Of a stretch of 12,109 bases of DNA, positions 1 to 10,835 are shown one piece after another. Within the stretch, counting starts at the first letter, position 1; every line of letters begins with the position of its first letter. The position numbers and the translations under genes were made by a program. The notes below the pieces were generated by a model. That model was given only the letters and a program-made list of their open reading frames with translations, did no database searches and was not told where the DNA came from. Source of the DNA: Conidiobolus incongruus B7586 (taxonomy: Eukaryota > Entomophthoromycota > Entomophthoromycetes > Entomophthorales > Conidiobolaceae); the NCBI GenBank assembly GCA_000697335.1, contig JNEM01000096.1, positions 1 to 12,109 of the forward strand, in the 5' to 3' direction.

Positions 1-686
1 TATTTATTTAAAAATATATTTATAAAAAAAATTTTAAAATAAATTAAATTTTCAATTTTTAATAAAATACTGTTTAGATATAAAAAGCTTATCAAATATA
101 TAATAAAAAAGTATTAATAATAAGAAAAGTATTAATTTCTATAAATTATATATTAATATTTTGATTTAATATTGATTTTATAATTTTGCCATTTTTTAAT
201 TTCTAAATCAATATTTAATCAAATAGAGAAATAAAGCCAATAATTGATTAAATATTGTTTTATATACATTAATTTAATAATTGGAGTAACCTTAATGTAT
301 TTCAAAACAAAAGTGTAACTCTTAGCTAATACATGAAATAGAAAATTGTCATTAATATCCAATAATTGGGTAAAATTATATTGAATAATATTTGACTAGT
401 TGATATAAATAATCAACTATTATCCTAGAAAAATTGAATCAAACATACCAGTGTAGTCATTAGTAATAAAAATAATATTTAAACATTATTTATTTTAAGT
501 AATTAAATGAAATATTTTATAGAATTTAAACTGATATAGTGTTTTTTGGACATAAAAATGCTCATAAATTTGATTGGTTATTAAAAGAGATAAGATTCAG
601 GTTGATTGTTGATATTTAATGTGACATATTTGTTGAATTAAATGATAACTCTTATACTTAAATTTTAATTAATTTACAAATATTAA
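1..686. other. AT-rich intergenic DNA, no gene seen
   Basis: This stretch is made of A/T runs with frequent stops in all frames and no recognisable protein or RNA gene. It should contain the promoter and 5' leader of the TBC-domain gene that begins at 687, but I cannot single out a convincing promoter element in such AT-rich sequence. Whether another gene lies beyond the left edge cannot be told. Confidence 0.6.
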
Positions 687-2543
687 ATGAATGATAATAT
701 AACAGAAACTATGTAGGTATACCATAAAATACAATATCACTTCACATTACTTAGTTTTCAATTTAATAGTAAACGTTGGAATTATACTCTTAATAAAGGC
801 GCATTGAGTCGATTTCATCAAAATAAAAAAGGCTATTCTATAGATTGGGAATTAGATACAAAGGGCTTAAGATCTTTGGCCTGGAGGGTATATTCTATCT
901 ACCTTTTTTTACAATCATTAATTTTTCTTAGGTATTTTTTAAAATATTAAAAGGTACCGATTTCAATCAATGGGCCTTATCATTAAATGAAAGTAGAGCT
1001 AAATACACCCAATTGAAACAAAAGTATATAATGAATCCTTCTCAATTAAAAGAAATTCGGCAAAATCCAGCTTTGCATAATCCTCTTGACCCAGATTCAA
1101 AGGTATTATGAGTGTTATTTTTTTTAAGTTTTTCCTAACAAACTGTTTACAGAATCCTTGGACACAATTTTTTTCTGATGTAGAGTTTAAAAAACCCATA
1201 CTTCAAGATGTTGAAAGAACGTAATTTTATTTTTTTTTTCCAAATTTATATTATATTCATTATTATTCAGGTTCCCTGACATATCTTTTTTTCGCGACGA
1301 AAAACATCAACAAACATTGACCGACATTTTATTTATTTATTGTAAATTAAATGAAGATACTTCCTATCGACAAGGAATGCATGAACTTGCAGCTCCAATT
1401 TTGTATTCTATTTACCATGATGCAATCGATATTTCCACTCTCTCCGAGTGCAAAGATAAATTCTTTCAAAGGTAAATGAAGATTTGAATAATTCATCGAT
1501 AATTAAATTCAATGAATTCACTTTATTTCATAGTAATGATGGTCAAATTATGATGAAAGTTTTGGATTCTAAATTCATTGAACATGATACATTTACTTTA
1601 TTTTCCCAATTGATGAAATACGCAAAGCCATGGTATGAAACTCCTAGAGACCATCCACCGATAAGACCCCAGCTAGGTTCCAGACAAGTAAATACCATCA
1701 ATAACCTTTATCTTGAAATACATCTAATATTTCTCCCCATTTATTTTAGACAAGTTTTGAATTTCAACGATCTCTTGACTCGACGATAGGGGTAAATTTA
1801 TAACCAAGTTGATAACGCATTAGTATTAAATTATTTTTATTCGTGATATAGCCTAGCACAACCAAATTAAATAATGTAAAGACAAAGCCCAGTAACCCAA
1901 TATTAGCAAAATGCCATCGAATATTTTATGAAATTCTGCCTATTGTGGATTCCAGACTATTTAATCATTTACAAAAACTTGAGATAGAACCCCAGCTTTA
2001 TTGCTTGTAATTCTAAATTAATCAACTTCAACCCATAACAATCACTTAATTCCATTGATTTAGGAGATGGATTCGATTACTGTTTAGCAGAGAATTTTCA
2101 TTTGACGTTACCTTAAAGCTATGGGATGGGATCTTCTCTTATGATTCCACCTTAAAAATAACCGACTTCATCTGTGTCGTCATGCTTTTGTATGTCAGAC
2201 ATGAAGGTAAAATTGGTTAATCACCACTTTATATATAATAGCTTACTCTCTTAATATAGTTCTTGATCAAGATTATTCTTTCACTCTTCATAAGTTGATG
2301 CGCTTTCCACCATTTAATGATGTTCCAAAATTGTTCAGTCATGCTGTTTATTTATCTAAAAATTGCAATCAACTTGGTGGAGAGACCGTTCTCAAGGAAA
2401 TATATCGCTCTAATGGAAAAGTTTATGATGAATTTTTAAGTTCTCCGCATTCAGTTGAACACAATCGTTCTAGACCAAAGTCAGACTCATTTGATCGTAG
2501 TTTTAGTAGTAACTTTAACTGGGCAACTGGTTTATTTGGGTGA
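687..2543 (+). CDS. TBC1D5-type Rab GTPase-activating protein (10 exons)
   Basis: Joined exons 687-712, 755-887, 932-1102, 1153-1220, 1271-1471, 1534-1687, 1750-1791, 1852-2006, 2064-2206 and 2260-2543 give an open frame of 458 residues; every junction is GT-AG and keeps frame. A TBC domain fills about residues 40-390. Catalytic motif A is ILQDVERTFP, with the arginine finger at R132; motif B is YRQG at 165-168, with the glutamine finger at Q167, so it should be an active GAP. The motifs LRSLAWR (47-53), HNPLDPDS before motif A, and LRWIRLLFSREF (317-328) with LKLWDGIF resemble TBC1D5. In animals TBC1D5 binds retromer and inactivates Rab7 on endosomes; the same role here is inference. The protein is much shorter than human TBC1D5 (about 800 residues): after the domain only a serine- and arginine-rich tail of about 70 residues remains. 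The start, in a 26-nt first exon before a 42-nt intron, is the least certain part; from exon 3 onward the model is strong. It converges on the kinase gene downstream. Confidence 0.9.
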
Positions 2544-3112
2544 ATCAATATTAATGATAATTTTATTTTCCATTAATTAAACTAAACTCTATAAATCAAT
2601 TATGAATATCATAATTATCATTAAGTAAGGATTATGGATCATTTTTATCACTAAACATTATTTCATTATAAACTTTGGATTTATATTAATTAATACAAGA
2701 TACCTGTAATATTGTAAATATAGTTAAATCATTAGATTAGAGTGAGCTTAGTAAATCATAGTCAAAATTGAATTAAAACTGAATATTTAACTTGTATAAT
2801 AATAGTATTTTTGGAATTATATAATTACCAGTAAAAATTTATATCTACATATTCGTAGAAATGCTATCTGAGTGTATTTATTGGAATATTCTGCAACCGA
2901 AGTTTTTCCCAGTCAAAGTATTTTAATAACGAACATTATGTTTACCACAAATGAATTTTTTCGAAAATGATTAAAATGATACATTCATCAGGCTAATATT
3001 GATCATTATTTTAAAAAGGTTTTTAACATAGATATTCTAGTTAAAATATATGTATTATTTAATTAACATATTATAATCAATTTTAGTACTTTAAATTTGT
3101 TTTTATTTCAAC

Positions 3113-3146
3113 CAAAGATTTAATTTTCATATGAATTTGATCTTTG
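3113..3146. repeat. Imperfect inverted repeat
   Basis: The arms CAAAGAT (3113-3119) and ATCTTTG (3140-3146) are perfect inverted copies and enclose the palindrome TTCATATGAA. The whole could form a hairpin of about 34 nt. In DNA this AT-rich such structures arise by chance, and no gene or element end is attached to it. Confidence 0.5.
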
Positions 3147-3888
3147 TTATGACTGCATATAAATTGAATATTGATCAATAGTTTATAGGCTAACCTACAC
3201 TTTAAAATCACTGTATTTACAGCACAAAATTTTCATCTATAATTCTTTTTTTTTGTTTGATAAACTTTGCATATACTGTTGTTTTATTTCATCAATATAC
3301 AATTTATTCAATTCAAGAATTGATTTTTGACTTATATCTCCAAAACATTTAATAGTACAAAAAAGCTATTGTTAAATCATAGTTTTGAGTAATAAAATTA
3401 AATCCTTTTATCCTCATAGTTTATCTGATATGTAATATTATTCAAATTACATAAATAAATATCAACTTGAATAAATGCTAATGGTAAAATCAATTAAAAT
3501 TTTTGAAATTATACTCTTTTTTTCGAGTAATAAAGTTTTCAATTATTTTTAATTAATAGTATTATCCAATAAATACAACTAAAATATTGAAATATCCAAA
3601 ATCTGAATTACTAATTATCAATTATTAATATAATATAATTAATTTACAAGATAAAATCACCATGAATTCTAATTATTTATAATTATGAATATTTTATGAA
3701 AACCTTTGTTAATTTTATATACATTTCTAATGTTAAATCAAGCAGTCATTTTTTCTCACAAGAGAGGTTAAATTAATTAATATTAAAATATATTTTGAAA
3801 AAATAGATTATTTTACTAATAATAAAATGGTAATAATGAATAAACCAAATGATTTCCTTATTTTGTATATCTTTTTGAATATTTACCT

Positions 3889-3891
<3 letters not shown>

Positions 3892-3919
<28 letters not shown>
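3892..3919. repeat. (AT)14 microsatellite
   Basis: An uninterrupted run of 14 AT dinucleotides, 28 nt, lies in the convergent spacer. Two shorter runs occur elsewhere: 18 nt at 6878-6895 and 14 nt at 11509-11522. Such runs are slippage-prone and probably polymorphic between strains. Confidence 0.95.
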
Positions 3920-3923
<4 letters not shown>

Positions 3924-4703
3924 AATGATCTATAAATCTTTTATAGGATGGAATGTTGTTATTAAAAATATATAATATCTTTTGAGAAAGATATGATTAT
4001 CTTAAAAAAATAAAATCTTTAGGTATTTATTAATTTAAAATATGTATTGGTATTAATATTCGAATATTCAAGAGTTAATGTCCAGTATACATGTATAAGA
4101 TAGGATAATTTTTAGTATTTAAGCTAGCTTAATATTGTAATAAATTTATATTTGAATACCGATAAAATAAAAAGAGTATAGTCCTATCACTGATTTTGAA
4201 ATATATTTCCTTGAGTATACATTCATATTGAATATCATATAGAGAACAAATTGAAGCTAACTCCTGATTGTAATATATACTGATTGATATTTAATGAGAT
4301 CAAAATTTATGTTTTAACTATATATTAATGAATTCAATTTCCACACAATTAATAATTTATAAAAAAGCTAAATAATAAATTGAGCTATATAATATTAAAT
4401 AAATAAACCATTTCAATATTAAATTAGGATAATAATATTACTAAATCGGTGCAAAATAGATATCATAACATGATTGTTAAATAAAGTATCATTAGAGGTT
4501 TCATTTATTGCTGGAAATAAAAACAATTCACCAGCTAATAAAATGATAAAAACAAAAGATTAAAAATTGAATCCAAAAATGTGATTAATAATTGAGCTAG
4601 AGTAAAAGAGTTATAGAGTTTTTGGAATGAAGCCGCAATGATAATTGGTCAGTAACAAGCTCACTGATTAGTAGAGGTTCTAATATTTCATCAGTCAAAG
4701 ATA

Positions 4704-5966
<1,263 letters not shown>

Positions 5967-8639
5967 ATTAAATTAGTAGTATATTTCAATATTAAGATAA
6001 AGTCAAAAACTTAACAATTATAAGAAAATTAATACGATTCAATGTTAATATATATTAAAGGAAGGTAATGATAGACTATGATAAGATATAATATAAATTC
6101 AAGTGGCACTAATGAATAAAGAGTTAAATGTTAATTAGCATTTAATCAAAAATAATCTTGTTTGAAAGAATAATAATTCAATTCTCTACTCAATACCCAT
6201 AAAATTAAATTTATACCCACTATTAATATTCTCTATTATAATATTTTACATTAATAATCTGATTAAGTGTTTAATATATATATCATAAGTATCATATAAT
6301 AAACATACAAACTTTTATTTATCTATTAGTGACATTTTATATTTTTTAATTAAAGAATTTATTTTAATTGTTTTAATATATCAAATATAAAATCTCATTT
6401 AATATTATACATTTATATATTTATTATTCTTAATTTTAAATATTATATATACTCTGTCTGAATATTATAAGAGAAAATATCTCTAATCCAAAGATAAATA
6501 TTTTAATTGACTAATATTTCATTAAAATTAATATATGTTAGTTCATGATGAAATATTGAGAAATACATATAAAAATATGTTGTGTAATACATTACAATTA
6601 TTTGAATTCTGAAGCAATATTTAATAAGATATACCGAATAGTAATTGAAACACCATAGATAGGTTATAACCAGCTGAATCATTTTGTATGAATATAATAT
6701 ACCACTTTTATATTTATTCATATTTAATTCTTATGAAAATATGGAATTCATTATACTAGATGTTCATAACAATCTTGATACAAAATTCATGTATATATGT
6801 GTTACAATAAAATTACCGATTAAAATTAATTATATAGCTCAAATATGGCATGTTACAAATAAGGCTACAATTATAACTATATATATATATATATAACAAG
6901 AGTATTTAAATATATTATGATTATATTTTAATTCTCTAGAATTAATAATATTTTTCAATTTAATTATGTTTCATTCTAATTCAAATTAAATAAATATAAA
7001 TTGATTTCAAAATTATCAGGCCAATTGAAAACTTCAATACAATATAGTTATTATAACTATAACTATTTTGACAATTCATAGATCAGCTAATAAATAAATA
7101 ATATAAAGTACCAAATAATGTGATATAGCACTAGATCACTATAATTAACTGAAGTTTGACCAAAATGTTAAGTAATGCTAATTATTAGAGGATATACATC
7201 GATGTTGAAAAGTTTTAAACACATTTTATTAAAAATATTTAGAATTCCTTAAAGGAATTTAATTTGATTTGATTCAAGCTTATTGATATTTACCAAAATA
7301 ACTTGACAATCTAGTAGTGAATACAACCATTTTAAATTCAATATATTTTGATACTAAAGTTAATTTAGATTTGATATCAATAATATGATAATATATTGTT
7401 TATAATTTTTATTATAGCATTATAGAAAAATGTTTCATATATTATTATGATTATTATTTAGCTATTATAAAATATAAATATCCAAACTTTAATTTTGAAT
7501 AATTTTAATTTAACAAATATTTCAAAAGTTGATAATCAATTTTTTATTAAATAATATTAGGATTATCAGTTATTAAACTAAAATAACTAATTAAATTTAA
7601 TATATTTTACAAATTATTTACTTTTATATATTCAAAATTTATTATTAAAATTATATATTCTTTAAAAGTATTAAATTAATTAATCAAACCCATAATTATT
7701 CTAAATAACTATAAATTATTATTCAATAATCAGGTATTAATCAAATAATTATGTATTATGAATATAGTTTTTTAAAACTTTATTTTAATTTCTATGCTCT
7801 ATCATCAATTGTTTTTTGCATTATAACTATATATAACATTACAATTTGAATAAAGTTGATTTTGATATCATTAATTGGATTGGAGTGATATTTGAATTAT
7901 ATTAAGAAAATTATTAGCTAGGTATAAATAATTGGTACCAATCCTATTGGTAAATATTTATAATAATATAACACTTGCAATTTGAATTCAATGTTTGATA
8001 AAGTGAAATCATTTTTTATTTGTTATTTAAGCATAATGATAAATTCTAAGTTCTATTGTTTGATGAATAATTGAAAAATGCATAATTAAATAAAATTAGT
8101 TATAGTCCAATGTATTATAAAATTCAGAATATCTGATATTCTGTAGATTGCCAATTTTATAAAACCATTGTTATCAGCATTCAATCTTTCATATAATGCC
8201 GATTAAAATTTGTACACTGATAGTAAATACTACCAAATTCTAGAATAAACCAGCTTAAATAAAAAACAACTTAAAGTTAATTATGCTAAATCACCTACGT
8301 TTTTAAAATGGAAATTATAGAAAAATAATATTTAGAGTATCAAAATTTATTACGCATTACTAGCTCTATATCCATTAAAAGTAAATCAAGTATAAAACAA
8401 ATATTCAAAAAAATAGATTCTTCAAAATTGAGTATAAGTCCAGGTATTATTGATATATATGACAAAGTTTTAATTTGTAATGATGATTGTTATTAATTGA
8501 AATATAAATAATGATAAAATGAATCATATTTTTGAATTATATTGAAATTATATAATTTATTTGTTTTTAATTCCATAAAATTTCCAATAAATTGAATTAT
8601 AATTACTTAGATAATAATCTACCCGGTTAACTTCATCTA
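5967..8639. other. AT-rich intergenic DNA upstream of the PKA gene
   Basis: About 2.7 kb without a convincing gene. The right-hand strand of its first few hundred bases should carry the promoter and leader of the kinase gene. Open frames here (6503-6721 minus, 6684-6896 plus) are rich in I, Y, N and F with no domain, as expected by chance at this base composition. It holds an 18-nt TA run at 6878-6895, a 17-nt palindrome AATTCCTTAAAGGAATT at 7243-7259, the palindrome ATTGGTACCAAT at 7931-7942, and a 19-nt palindrome at 8125-8143. Confidence 0.55.
8125..8143. repeat. 19-nt palindrome
   Basis: CAGAATATCTGATATTCTG has two perfect 9-nt arms around a single central T. It could be a dimeric protein binding site or a chance event. 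It lies about 0.5 kb from the GC-rich island at 8640-8913 and far from any protein gene, so I cannot assign it a target. Confidence 0.6.
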
Positions 8640-8913
8640 GCAATCAGTTGCCTTAAGGAGATATTACCCTGGAACTCTCACCACGCCACTTCAAAGTACC
8701 ATTTTTTGAAGGCTTAACACGCTTTTTTACACCACCTACGGCCGACGAATGATTTATACAAGAACCTTTGTCAGGACACATTTTTATCCTTATCTCCGGT
8801 CTCATGTGAAACCGATTAAATCCTAATAAAGCACCTTTACCCAAACTATCAAACAAATAACGAGCAAGCTGTCTCCTTCCTTATTATCATTGTTCTACCA
8901 GAAATTAGTAGAA
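8640..8913 (-). ncRNA. GC-rich island, candidate structured RNA gene (unidentified)
   Basis: GC is about 41% over 8641-8880 (98 of 240 bases counted), against about 18% in the next line of sequence. Several short hairpins are visible: GCAA/TTGC at 8640-8651, CTTCAAA/TTTGAAG at 8689-8711 (extendable by two pairs past a bulge), CGGTCTC/GAAACCG at 8797-8814, and TTCTAC/GTAGAA at 8893-8913. The 8797-8814 stem has a C-A mismatch if the plus strand is read but a G-U wobble on the minus strand, so it pairs fully only as a minus-strand RNA. The plus strand also has two T6 runs that would stop RNA polymerase III, while the minus strand has none, which favours minus. I do not recognise RNase P, RNase MRP, SRP, U3, spliceosomal or telomerase RNA. 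The alternative is a protein exon: the minus strand is open from just below a TAA near 8880 to a stop at 8653-8655, with an ATG at 8803-8805 giving 50 basic residues of no family I know. End points and strand are uncertain. Confidence 0.35.
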
Positions 8914-8925
8914 TTAGAGGACGAA

Positions 8926-10432
8926 ATAAAGTATTTTAACATTAATTATTAATCAGTTTTGAAATGGATTAAAACTGTTTAACAAATAATACAAAGCTAA
9001 TCAATACCCTGTATCAAATAAAAAACATCAAAAATCCATGATTTTTTAAAACATTTTGTTAATTTATAAACTTTTTAAATATTTCAAAAGAATAATAATC
9101 AAAATCATTTGTATCATGATTAAAATTATACACAATGTTCCAAATGTTTAATTCCTAAATAATCAATATATGAAAAATTCTGTATTATTAATATATATTT
9201 ATAACACTATGATCAATTACGTTAATAATAGTAAATATATTCTCTTTGAGGTTTTCATTTAAGTTTGTTATATATTTATAATTCTATTTCTAGCCATATT
9301 CCAAAAATATTATATACATATATCATGATTTTATATTTAGTTTAATATTCACCTTTATCTGCTTCAATACTTAAAATTAGAAAAGTGAAAAAAATATAAT
9401 TATATTTTAAGTAAATCAATTAAAATGTATTTGTTCAATATATTTATCAATGATATACAAAAATTAAACAATGTAATTCAATGGCATATATTAAAAAATT
9501 TAATATAACAATATATTTTATAAAAATATATATTATTTTGTATTTTCCATTATATTCTCAGGTTATAATATTATTAAGTATAAAAAATATCTACCATAAA
9601 TTGCATAGAGATATTAAATATATTTACAATCTATCAGATAAAGTTTAAATTATTATCATCAACCTTAGTTTTCTTAATATTATACTTTCAAACTTTGATA
9701 ATAAACCAATAATCTTAATGACAGATTTAATTGATGATATGAATGTAAAATGAAATAATTATATAAAAAATATATATTGCCATATTAATGGATAATAAAT
9801 TGATATGATTAAAATTCAAATAAACCCTATACTTTTTATACCGATTTAAATACATATTGGAAATGGAATATCATTTGGTGTTAAAGTTTAAGAATTACTT
9901 TTCTAATAAGTATCTAAATTAATCATACAATACACTACAATTGTTTTAGTATAAAACATGAGGATACATATTAATAACCATTGCTACTAAATATCTTGTT
10001 TAAATTGACAGAATGTGATTTTCATAATAATTTATATTAATTAGGTTGAATGATTGAGTTTGTTAAGAAAATATCTTATACTAAAAGAGTATAATATTTA
10101 TAATTATAAAATCCAAGTTATTGATAATGTATTCTCATTGTTAATACGTTGAACGAATTTAGATAATAGGTAATAATAGTATACCTTATAGGGGGTTAGG
10201 AATAGTTAGGTTAGAAAATATATTGTATAGGTCACAAGAGAAAAGATTATTTGATGTATTGTATGAGTATTTATTCAATTATATATCAAAATTATTTTTA
10301 TGAAAATTTAAATATATTGAAAGCTGAAAATTAATGACACAAATTTCGAATTGATAAAAATCCCACAATTTCATGAAGCGCAATATTTTTCAATATGGTT
10401 ATATGTTAAGAATTAATTAGTAGAAACTCATT
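8926..10432. other. AT-rich intergenic DNA upstream of RPS25
   Basis: About 1.5 kb without a gene that I can see. The last few hundred bases should hold the promoter of the ribosomal protein gene, including the G-rich cluster at 10191-10215. The remainder is A/T-dominated with short chance open frames only. Confidence 0.55.
10191..10215 (+). promoter_or_regulatory. Telobox-like TTAGG cluster upstream of RPS25
   Basis: GGGGGTTAGG is followed at once by AATAGTTAGGTTAG, giving GTTAGG twice plus a third GTTAG. G runs are very rare in this window, so the cluster stands out. It lies about 240 nt before the eS25 start codon. In several yeasts, telomere-repeat-like sites bound by Tbf1 or Rap1 activate ribosomal protein genes. 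Assigning that role here is inference from position and sequence; it is not a perfect TTAGGG array. Confidence 0.3.
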
Positions 10433-10440
10433 CTTTTTGC
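10433..10440 (+). promoter_or_regulatory. Possible 5' TOP-like transcription start of RPS25
   Basis: CTTTTTGC lies 18-25 nt before the start codon. A C followed by a pyrimidine run is what the first bases of a TOP-type ribosomal protein mRNA look like, and would give a leader of about 25 nt. The same bases, running into CCGTAG at 10440-10445, could instead be the end of an intron in the leader. Either reading leaves the coding start unchanged. Confidence 0.3.
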
Positions 10441-10457
10441 CGTAGTAAAAAATAACC

Positions 10458-10763
10458 ATGGCTGTTTCCGTCGGAAAGAACAAGAAAAAGAAATGGTCTA
10501 AGGGAAAGGTCAAGGATAAGGCCAACAACGCTGTCACTTTCGACCAAGCCACCCTTGACAAACTTCTCAAGGAAGTTCCCACCTACAAATTGGTTACTCC
10601 TTCCGTCCTTGTTGATCGTCTCCGTATCTCTGGTTCCTTGGCCCGTCAAGCTATCAAAGATTTAGAAGCTCAAGGTCTCATTAAGCTTGTCTCCGCCCAC
10701 TCTTCTCAGCTTATCTACACTCGTGCTACCGCTGCCGCTGTCGCCGAAGAAGCTACTGCCTAA
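10458..10763 (+). CDS. RPS25: 40S ribosomal protein eS25 (RPS25)
   Basis: A single-exon frame of 101 residues encodes eS25, a small-subunit protein near the head of the 40S ribosome that in other eukaryotes also helps some IRES-driven initiation. A basic N-terminal tail ([16 protein letters not shown], residues 6-21) is followed by the winged-helix core with the family signatures [27 protein letters not shown] and LIYTRATA; the C-terminus ends in an acidic/alanine tail. The length is slightly below the 108 residues of yeast Rps25 because the extreme N-terminus is short. The start is the first in-frame ATG of the conserved region and sits in a good context (AACCATGG). Codons end mostly in C or G and the counted GC is about 50% over 10501-10740, far above the other two genes, as expected for a highly expressed gene under codon selection. 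I see no fault in it. Confidence 0.97.
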   Translation: MAVSVGKNKKKKWSKGKVKDKANNAVTFDQATLDKLLKEVPTYKLVTPSVLVDRLRISGSLARQAIKDLEAQGLIKLVSAHSSQLIYTRATAAAVAEEATA

Positions 10764-10768
10764 ATAAA
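10763..10768 (+). promoter_or_regulatory. AATAAA overlapping the RPS25 stop codon
   Basis: The canonical poly(A) hexamer begins on the last base of the TAA stop. If used, cleavage 10-30 nt later would fall at or just before the splice donor of the downstream intron (10787). In AT-rich DNA such hexamers are common by chance, so usage is unproven. Confidence 0.3.
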
Positions 10769-10786
10769 CAGCCCCGATCTGTATTT

Positions 10787-10835
10787 GTAAGTTAATATAA
10801 AGCTTATTTATCTAATCTCTCTCTGTTAATTTTAG
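10787..10835 (+). other. Probable 3' UTR intron of RPS25
   Basis: Starting 23 nt after the stop codon is a donor GTAAGT, then a CTAAT branch-like site, a TCTCTCTCTG pyrimidine tract and the acceptor ATTTTAG. The 49-nt length matches the coding introns of the two other genes (42-71 nt), and the donor is stronger than most of theirs. The spacing is shorter than the roughly 50-55 nt that usually triggers nonsense-mediated decay, so splicing should not destabilise the mRNA. Transcript data would settle it. Confidence 0.5.

Larger units (their letters stand above)
2544..4703. other. Convergent AT-rich intergenic spacer
   Basis: This spacer separates the 3' ends of the TBC gene (+) and the protein kinase A gene (-) and must hold both 3' untranslated regions and poly(A) sites. 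I see no coding exon, tRNA or mobile element. It contains a long AT dinucleotide run at 3892-3919 and an imperfect inverted repeat at 3113-3146. The part next to the kinase gene (about 4610-4703) is slightly less AT-rich, as expected for its 3' untranslated region. Confidence 0.6.

Noticed and set aside
999-1199. Minus-strand open frame of 66 codons
   Set aside because: It lies antisense to exons 3 and 4 of the TBC gene and has no domain; it is a shadow of the real gene.
1484-1789. Plus-strand open frame of 101 codons as a separate gene
   Set aside because: It is exon 6 of the TBC gene plus read-through of the introns on both sides; the splice sites at 1533/1534 and 1687/1688 explain it.
6503-6896. 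Two overlapping open frames, one on each strand
   Set aside because: Composition is dominated by I, Y, N and F with TA-run sequence inside; no domain and no codon bias like the real genes.
8653-8805. 50-codon minus-strand frame in the GC-rich island as a confirmed protein gene
   Set aside because: No recognisable family, no clear promoter or splice partner, and very basic content as expected from translating a structured RNA; kept only as an alternative for the island.
8640-8913. RNase P, RNase MRP, SRP, U3, snRNA, telomerase RNA or a mitochondrial rRNA insert
   Set aside because: I looked for core motifs of each by eye on both strands and found none convincing; a fragment GGGTAAAGGTGC loosely recalls a bacterial RNase P segment but its partner motifs are missing.
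10191-10215. Interstitial telomere array
   Set aside because: Only three imperfect units in 25 nt; too short and irregular for a telomere remnant, better seen as a possible regulatory site.
10428-10649. Minus-strand open frame of 73 codons
   Set aside because: Exactly antisense to the conserved eS25 coding sequence.
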